Shown: piece by piece, positions 35,201 to 44,200 of the stretch
Layout: the number at the start of each line of letters is the position of its first letter
Numbering within the stretch: the first letter of the stretch is position 1
Source of the DNA: Dromiciops gliroides
Taxonomy: Eukaryota > Chordata > Mammalia > Microbiotheria > Microbiotheriidae
DNA: 64,000 bases
NCBI RefSeq assembly: GCF_019393635.1
Contig: NC_057864.1
Location: forward strand, 477,914,617 to 477,978,616
Direction: 5' to 3'
Program-made: the position numbers and the translations under genes
The notes under the pieces: generated by a model
Databases searched by the model: none
What the model was told of the DNA's origin: nothing
What the model saw: only the letters and a program-made list of their open reading frames with translations

Positions 35201-38200
35201 CAGGACAAGGCTAAACTGCTATGAGCCTCAGTTTCCTTGTTTGTAAAAAGAGAGAGTTGAACTAGATGGGCTATGAGGTCCCTTCCAACTCTTGAGCCGA
35301 GTCAGGAGAGAGGATCCAATCCTCCTCCTTCTCCAGAGGGAGAGGCTGAGACCCAGAGAAGGAGAGGGACCCACAGCAGGTGTCCTGCTCCCTCCACCGC
35401 ACCATGCTGCTGCCATCTGTCGGGCTTCGGGGGTGCCCCCGTGTGTGGGGGTGGGAGGAAGGTATCTGGAGCAGCAGCTGGATCAGGCTGTAGGGGTGTG
35501 GGCTGGGGTGAGGAGGGACCACAAATCCATGGACCACCGTGGGCTTGATCCTGCCCCATCCTAGGCTGTGCAAAACGTGGGCAACATGGACACAGTGGCC
35601 TCCCGAGCCAAGGAGGCCTGGATGGAGCCCCTCCAGCCCATGGTCCAGCAGGGTGTGGCTCAGCTGAAGGAGTTCATTAGCAAGCTCATTGACATCGAGG
35701 AGAAGGAGGGTAAGGCCCCCTCCTCACTCGGACATCTCCAGCCTGGGGTGGCAGGGGCTGTCCCACATGGACTACATGAGAATGTTCCCAGCCCCTTCTG
35801 GGGGAGCCCATGGGCTCTGGCCCTGACTTAAAGGGTGTGTGTGGCCAGTGGCTCCTGGCTAGTTCCGTGGTTGGGAGGGGGTGGTAATGGTGAGGAGCTA
35901 TCTTGAAGATCATTGACCACTGAGCCAGGAAGACCCACGCCCCATCAAGGAAAAAACTCTTCTTCCAAGGCAGTTTTTGTTGGGGCCTAGCTCCTTCTTG
36001 GACCCCGTATTGAAGGGGAGGAGGGATTTCTCTCCCCTCCCATCCCCCGGCTCTGCTACATACCTAGCAGCCAGAATACACCCAGGGAGGCTCCTCCTGT
36101 CACCAAAGGTCTTTGACAGCCCCCCTGCCAACTTGGGGATCAGGAATCTCTGGTCCTTCCTATCCTTTAGCAGAGGGCCAGATCTCAGCAAGCCACCCCG
36201 AAGGGGCTGGGATGCAGGCTCCTTCCTATGCATTCTCCATGGGCAGGCCTCTGCTACGCTGGGAATTGGCCCTGTGGGGCCCCCAAGATGGCAGTGGGAG
36301 AAATGGGGCCGTGGGCCCTGATCCTGCTGGGAGTCTAGAGGCCCAGGGGTAGGTCTGTGGTCGGGAGGAGGCCTTGGCCCAGCCGATGCCCTTCTCATCA
36401 GCCTCTCTAGAACCGGGAGGGTTGGAGCACAGGTCCAGATTTGGGGGGGGGGCAGGGATGCTCACCTGGCCCCGTGCCCCCCTTCTTCCTCCCAGAGTTG
36501 GATCTCCAGCGGGCCCTTAACCTGCAGGCCCTGCCTGTGAAGGAGGGGCCCCTCTTTATCCACAAGGCCAAGGGCAAGGGCCCACTCTTGTCCTCCTTCA
36601 AGAAGCTCCACTTCTCTCTCACCAGCGAGGCCCTCAGCTTTGCCAAGACACCCAGTGCCAAGGTAAGCGGGGGCGCGCTCTGGGGCTTGGCCAGGGTTGC
36701 CCAGATTGTCTCCCTAGCCTTCTCTCAGGGGCTTTAGATTTAGGCTCCCAGAGCCTTCCCCCAGCAGGACACCAGGCTTGTCAGAGCCCGAGGGTCCGGC
36801 CTTGTGGTGCCTGCCCACGTTTGGGGAGAAGGGCAGAGTGGCTTCCCTCACCATGTGAGCTACTTCCCAAAACAATACTTCGTAATGATTGAAGGGGACA
36901 GAGAACCAGATGACCAGATTTGTCATAGGGCAGACACGATGCCCACGCTGGTTTCTGTCCTGCCTTTAGCAGAGGACTTTGGGGACCTCAGCCAACCCAG
37001 CAAGTGTTTCCTAGGCTCAGTCCTAGAGCAGAAGGGAGCTCAGAAGCTAAATAGCCCAACCCTCTCGTTTGACAATTGGGGAAACTAAGGCCCAGGGAGA
37101 TGAAGTGACATCTGTCTGGCTGATACAGGTAGTAAACATCAGAGGCAGGACTCGACCCCATGGACTCTCACTCATGGCCTCCCCTGCATTGGGTTTCTCT
37201 GAGGCTCTGGGATGGCCAGGGGGGGGGGGGGGATGGTTCATACAAAGGCTGCCCCCCCCACTGCCATCCTGGCTCTGGGGCCCTCCAGCCTGCAGCGCTG
37301 GGCTCTCCTCTGAGCCAAGACCCTCCCTCTTCCCCTCCCCTGGCCTCCTGCTCCAGAAAATGTCCTTCATCACACTGGCCAACATCCGGGCGGCTGAGAA
37401 GGTAGAAGAGAAGAGTTTCGGCAGTTCTCATGTCATGCAGATCATCTATGCGGGGGAAGCAGGCCAGTCTGAGACGGCCTACCTGCAGTGCAAGGTGAGC
37501 CTGGCTGGGCGGCCGCAAGCCGACTCACCTGCTTCCCCATGATTCCTTGGAGGGTTCAGAGCAGAGAAAGAAATGAAGAGGCAGAATCTCTCCCTCCCAC
37601 CCACCCCCAACACACGCACACACGTGCACACACACAAGCACACACATATACATGCACACACATACACACACACACTCTTTCCCTTCCTCCCTCCTTCCCC
37701 CTCCTTTTTTCTCCTCTCTCCCCCTCCCTTTCTCTCTTCCTCTCCCTCCTCCCCTCCCTCTCTCCCTCTTTCTCCCCTCTCCCTCCTCTTCCTCTCCCCC
37801 CCTCCCTCCACCTTCTCCTTCCCCTCCTCCTCCCTCCCTCCCTTCCCCCCTCCCAGGAGGCCTTTGGGCTCCTGAATCCAGCTCCTTTCACTGGGAGTCG
37901 ATTTTCCTTCCTCTCTATGTCACTTGTTGCTCCCCTCCACCTCCCCAGTGAGTGGGTGCATGTGTGTCTCCCATGCATGGGTGTATATCTGAAGGTGTAC
38001 ACTGTATACTTGTGCATCTGTCTGTGCTGTGCATGTACCTGCGTGTATATATAGGAGTGTACCTGTGTGTGTGCACAGCAGGAGACAGACCCAGGGACAG
38101 CTAAAGCACAGTCCCTGCCCTCAGAAGGCCTACAATCGATCACTCAACCAACACTGGTATGTGCCAGGCCCGGTGCCAGGCACTGAGATACCAAGATGAA

Positions 38201-41200
38201 ACCCCTGCTAACCCCTCCCCCAAGGAGCTTGCCTTCCATCTAGTGTCCAGACCGGGAGCCGGGCTGGGCCTTGCTGAGAGTCGGGAGTGGCGTGGATGGC
38301 TCGTGCTGGGCTTGGAGTCAGAAAGAGTCAGGTTCAAATCTGCCCGAGGCACTTTCTGATTCAGGGACCAGTCTAAGCCCCACTTTCCTCCTCTATAAGT
38401 GAGGGGTGCTCTCAATGGCCTCTGAAGCCCTCTCCAGGGGGAGAGCCCCTCCTCAGGGCTAGGCACTCGGTCAAGGGCCAGACCCAGGGTCACCCTCGCC
38501 TGTGTTGCAGTGCGTGAACGAGCTGAACCAGTGGCTGTCCGCCCTGCGCAAAGTCTGCCTCAACAACCAGGGCATGCTGGGTGCCTACCACCCGGGCATC
38601 TTCCGAGGAGACAAGTGGAGCTGCTGTCACCAGAAGGAAAAGACAAGTAGGAGGGCCTGGCCCGGGGGTGGGCGAGGGGCAGTGCCTATGGGCCCCCGTG
38701 TCTGGTGGCCACACAGAATTCAGGCCCAGAGTTTAGAGGGTACCCGGGGGCAGAGATGGGACAGACACAATAGCCTGGGATGGGCAAGGACCCTAGGGAT
38801 CCAGGGGAGGAAGAGATCAGGGAAGACTCCCTGGAGGAGAAGGAGGAGGAGGAGGCTCCTGAGATGGACTTTGATCAGCCTGAGAGGGGGGAAGAACTCC
38901 CTTCTGGGCTTGGGCAGCTGGCAGCCAGTTCCCACCCTGCACTCCGCCAAGACGGCCTGGACCCTCCCTTCTTTGTAGAGGAGCAGGAGAGTGGGCTCCT
39001 GGGTGAGAACTGTGCCTTCTCCTTCGGGACACCAGCCCCCAGCATGGGGAGGGTAGCTGAGGCACCTGGGTGGGTCCTCTGTGCTCCCTGGAGCCAGGCC
39101 CCTGCTCCACGTCAGGATGACAGCATCCGAGAAGCCTGAGGGCTCCCGCCCCCTGAACAAATTGTGTGGTCGTGCAGAGAGCACCGCATGAGGGAAGCCA
39201 AACTCTGCCAGAGCACATGGCTCCTCTGGCCTGCCTCCCACCACACGGGGTCTCAAGTGGAGACCATTGTTGTTGTGCATTCATCCTCCCCTCCTGGGTG
39301 TTCCCTGCTATCTCTAGGGGCAGGTAGAATTTCAGAGGCTGCGCTGGCTTCTGAACCCAGGAGCCCGGCTTCATCCCCGCCTCACCTGTCGGCTAGAGAA
39401 TTCTATTCATGCTGGGTTGCAGGGCCGACCTTGCAATGCCTATAGGGAAAACGGGCTTCGTTATGGGGATACGCCAGGGGCTCGGGTCCTTGCAGGGCAA
39501 GAGAAGGTAAATCCAGCCTTCCCAGGCAGAGAACCGGCCACAACACAAGCCCTGCCTGTAAAGGACGCACAGCTCTCACCCACATGGGGCAGGCAGGACG
39601 GGCCCTGAGATAACAAGGGAAGGAACTGCCGATAGGCCCACCTGGTTGCTGGCTGGTGGCTCATCACTCTGGGTTACAGAAAACCCTGTGCTTGGAGGGC
39701 TGTGGGGGATGAGAGGCAATGACTAACTGGGAATGCTCTGCTGGTTGGCTGTTTTTATTCTAAGCTTAATAACCGGTGCTGTTGGCTATTTATAGCTCAC
39801 CTCTGATCCTTCCTGGGAGTCAGCTGGGCTCTGGGCAGGCCTGCTCATGGGCTGCGGTGTGCACCATACTGAGGCAGGGAGAGAAAGGGACTAGTCAGGC
39901 CCTGTGCTAAGTGCTTGGCAATTTTCTTCAAAACAACTCTGTGAATTAGGTGACATCACTACTCCCATTTTACAAATGAGGAAACTGAGACAGGCAGAGG
40001 CTAAGGGATCTGCTCAGGGTCACACAGCTAATAAAGACTTGGAGCTGGATTTGAACTCAGGTCCTCCTGACTCTTGGCACATTGCTCTTTGTTCCACACC
40101 ACTACAAGACAGCCAATCATCTTTTTCTCCCTACAGGTCTACTTATGTGGATGCCTGTCCATCTTCATATCCGGGACTCTTAACCTCTTTGTGTGGGTCT
40201 GGCGAAGCCTGAGGGTTCCCACTCAGGAAAATTATTGTATTTATTTATTTTTTTGCAGGCAATGGGGGTTAGGTGACTTGCCCAGGGTCACACAGCTAGT
40301 AAGTGTCAAGTGTCTGAGGCTGGATTTGAACTCAGGTCCTCCTGACTCCAGGGCCGGTGCTTTAACCACTGCGCCATGAAAATTATTTTAAATGTGTAAA
40401 ATAAACAGAATTACAAAGGAAGCCGGTTATGCTGAAATAGTTTTCAAAGTGAGCCACTAGATGGTGCAGTGGAGAGAGTGCCGACCCAGTCATGGATGCC
40501 TGTGTTCAAATTCACCCTCAGAAATTTACTGGCTGTGTGACCCTGGGAAAGTCACTTCACCCTGTTTGCCTCAGTTCCTTACCTGTAAAATGAGCTGAAA
40601 AAGGAAAAGGCAAACCACTTTCATATTTTCATCAAGAAAACCTCAAATGAGGTCACAAAGAATTGGACATAATTGAAACAACTAAACAAAGCAAAGTTTT
40701 CAAAAAGGGACAGCTAGGTGGCGCAGTGGATAGAGCACCAACCTTGGATTCAGGAGGACCTGAGTTCAAATTCGGCCTCAGACACTTGACACTTACTAGC
40801 TCTGAGACCCTGGGCAAGTCACTTAACCCCAATTGCCCCACCCACCCACCCACCCACCCACACATACAAGAGAGCCCCTGCTCTATGGGAGTGCCCCCGA
40901 GGACCCTCCAACCTTGGTTTTGTGGAAGAAAGGTTTTCCTTTAGGTTTCTTCTGAGTCACGGGGGACCATCCCTGCCTGCTGATGAGGATTATGAATCCT
41001 GGGGCTGCAACATCTATTGGTTTCTACCCCCTAGACCGAGGTTTTCATTCCACCCACTCATCTCCAAAGGACAAAGTCCCCTGTTAGTACTTTCCAGCTT
41101 CCCCCTGTTCCCTCCCATGGGGTACACCTCATCTCTTGTCTCTCCTAGGTCTGGGCTGTGACAAAACCCGATACCGGGTGACCCTACAAGAATGGAATGA

Positions 41201-44200
41201 CCCCCTGGACCCGGATCTGGAAGCTCAGCTCATCTACAGACACTTGTTGGGTGTACAAGACACAATGCGGTGAGAATGACATCTGTGACCTCCTTCCCCA
41301 GTGTTGCCCAAGAGGGGGCCCCCAGAACCAGGCCCCCCAGAGCAGGGTACCTGACGACCTCCTCCCCCTTTTCCTAGGCCTGGTAGGTTCAGGGAACCCA
41401 GACTCTTGGCTTCCTTTCCTTCTTGGGCCTCTTGATTCTTTTCTGACCCAATTTAATTTTTTTTTCTCAACAAACATTTATTTTTTATTTTCCATTTACA
41501 TGTAAGGGTAGTTTTCAACATTCATTTTCATAAGATTTAGAGTTCTAAATTTTTCTCCCTCCCTCCCTCCCTTTCCTCCCCCCTCCACAAGATCGCAATC
41601 AGGTTATATATGTACAATCCACAAGTGTTCTTTTTATCAGTTCTTTCTATAGGGGTGCATAGTAAGCTTCCTCATTAGTTCCTTGGGATTGTCTTGGATC
41701 ATTGCACTGCTGAGAGTAGCTAAGTCATTCACAATTTCTCATTGAACAGTACTGCTGTCACTACGCACAATGTCCTCTCAGCTCTGCTCATTTCACTATA
41801 CATCGATGTTCATTAGTCTTTCAGGGTTTTGGGGGAATCATCCTGTTTGTCATTTCCTGTAGCACAAGTCCATTCCATTACAATCATATAACACAGCTTT
41901 TTCCATCATTCCTCAATTGATGGACATTCCCTTGATTCTCAATTCTTAGCCTCCACCAAGAGTTGCTATAAATATTTTTTGTACAATTTTTCCCCCTTTT
42001 CTTTTTTTCATGATCCCTATTGTTAACTGTTTCCCTTCCATCCTATTCCCTTCCCCATGATATTTATTCTATTATCCATCTTCTTTCATCCTATCACTCT
42101 TCAAAAGGGATTTGCTTCTGTCTGTCCCCTCCCCCACTCTGCCCTTCCTTCTTTTGCCCCTCTCTCTTTATCCCTTTCCCCTCCTATTTTCCTGCAGGGT
42201 TATAGAGATTACTCCACCCAATTGAGTGTGTACATTATTCCCTCCTTGAGCTAATTCTAATGAGATTGAGGTCTTTGAGCCAATTTTGTTTTTTGTTTTT
42301 TTGTTTTTAGTGAGGCAATTGGGGTTAAGTGACTTGCCCAGAGTCACACAGCTAGTAAGTGTTAAGTGTCTGAGGCCGGATTTGAACTCAGGTACTCCTG
42401 ATTCCAGGGCCGGTGCTCTATCCACTGCACTACCTAGCTGCCCCTTTGAGCCAATTTTGATGAGTGTTAGGCTCATTTACTGCCCAGATTAAATAGATTA
42501 CTCCACCCAGTTGGGTGTGTCTATTAGTCCCTCCTTGAGGCAGCTCTGCTGAGTTTAAGATCTTTGAGCCTTTTCTGATGAGTGTAAAATTCATTTACTG
42601 CCCTGCTCCTCTCCCATCTCTTCCCCCACTCCATAAGCCTTTTCCTGTTACTTTCACGTAGGATTTTGCTTCTGTCCTTCCCCCTCCCCCAATGAATTAC
42701 CTTCACCCTTCAATTTAACCCTAAAGATGTTATCATCTAGCTAAGTGACAGAGTGGACAAATCATCACCCCTGAACCCAGGGGGATCCCAGCCAAAACCT
42801 GGCCTCAGACACAAGACAGTCGCCCACTGTACAACCCCAGGTATGTCCCCCAGCTCCAATTTTTTTTTTATGGGTCTCTAGGGTCTTGTATTTGAAAGTC
42901 AAATTTGCCATTCAATTCAGGTCTTTTCATCACAAATATCTGAAAGTCTTCTTTTTCATTAAAGTCCCATTTTTTTTTTCCGCTGAAAGATAATGCTGAG
43001 TTTTGCTGGGTAGGTGATTCTTGGTTGTAATCCCATTTCCTTTGCCCTTTGGAATATCATATTCCATGCCCTCCGGTCCTTTAATGTAGAAGTTGCTAAA
43101 TCTTGTGCTATCCTGACTGGGGCTCCATAGTACTTGAATTCTTTCTTTTTGGCAGCTTGCAATATTTTCTCCTTGAACTGAGAGCTCTGGAATTTGGCTA
43201 TAATATTCCTAGTTTTCTTTTTGGGATCTCTTTCTGGAGGTGATTGGTGGATTCTTTCAATTTCTATCTTAGCTTCTTCTTCTAGAATTTCAGGGCAATT
43301 TTCCCTGAGAATATCTTGGAAGATGGTGTCTAAACTCTTTCCTTGATCATGGTTTTCAGGTAGACCAATAATTTTCATATTATCTCTCCTGGACCTATTT
43401 TCTAGGTCGGCAGTTTTTCCCAGAAGATATTTCACATTGCCCTCTATTTTTTTATTTATTTGGATTTGCTTTATTGTGTCTTGTGTTTCTCATAAAGTTA
43501 CTGGCTTCCATTTGTTCATTCCTAATTCTTAGGCAATTATTTTCATCAGAGAGCTTTTGTACCTCCTTTTCCATTTAGCTTTTCAAGTTGTTGACTTTTT
43601 TCTCATGTCTTTCCTGCATCATCTTCATTTCTCTTTCTATTTTTTTCCTCTACCTCTCTAATTTTATCTTCAAAGTCCTTTTTGAGCATCTCTATGGCCT
43701 GAGACCAATTCGTATTTTTCTTGGAAGCTTTAGATATAGGGGCCCTGATGTTGGCATCTTCCTCTGAGGGGTGCCCCTCGGTCTTCCTTGTTACTGAAGA
43801 AACTTTCTCTGGTCCTCACTTTCTCTGTCAGCTCATCTTGCCTTTCTTTTACTAGACTTTTAGCTCCTTAAAGTGGGGCACTGTTTCCAGGCTGCAGTAT
43901 CCCAAGCTTAAGACGTCCCAGGTTGTATGATTTAAAGAGAATCAGGTTCTTCCCTCGCCTGGCCTGTTTCCTGGTCCTAGATGACCCCAGACCAACTTGC
44001 CAATCAACCAGCTTTGTGTGTTGTGGTTGTTAGCTCAGAGGAGCCTGTGCCCCTCCCCCACCTGGGCCACTTCTACTTGAGCCTAGCTCCTGGTTCTCAG
44101 TAGGGGTATAAAACCCAAGTTCTGCCTTAGCACCAGCATAGGCCCCTGCAGTCTCCCCCCTGCCCAGGGCTCAGCCCACTCACCAGACTGTGAGCTTAGT

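Larger units (their letters stand above)
34160..35564 (+). other. RASA4 intron 14
   Basis: Carries an older SINE with the gaaatca tail (about 34395-34562) and, right behind it, a younger SINE flanked by AAAATACACACACATG on both sides (34584-34748). The remainder is moderately GC-rich and unassigned. Confidence 0.85.
38647..41148 (+). other. RASA4 intron 18
   Basis: 38700-39900 is GC-rich and mostly without recognisable repeats. Then come a MIR (about 39900-40080), a minus-strand SINE (40234-40376), a Mar1-like SINE (40452-40685) and another SINE ending in CCCA repeats (40707-40862). Confidence 0.85.

Noticed and set aside
37556-38143. Arg/Glu/Gly-rich 195-residue minus-strand open frame
   Set aside because: Translation of a polypyrimidine tract and CA repeat.
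38780-39139. 119-residue acidic open frame after RASA4 exon 18
   Set aside because: It lies in an intron, starts inside GA-rich low-complexity DNA, has no match to RASA4 and no splice support. Exons 18 and 19 join cleanly without it.
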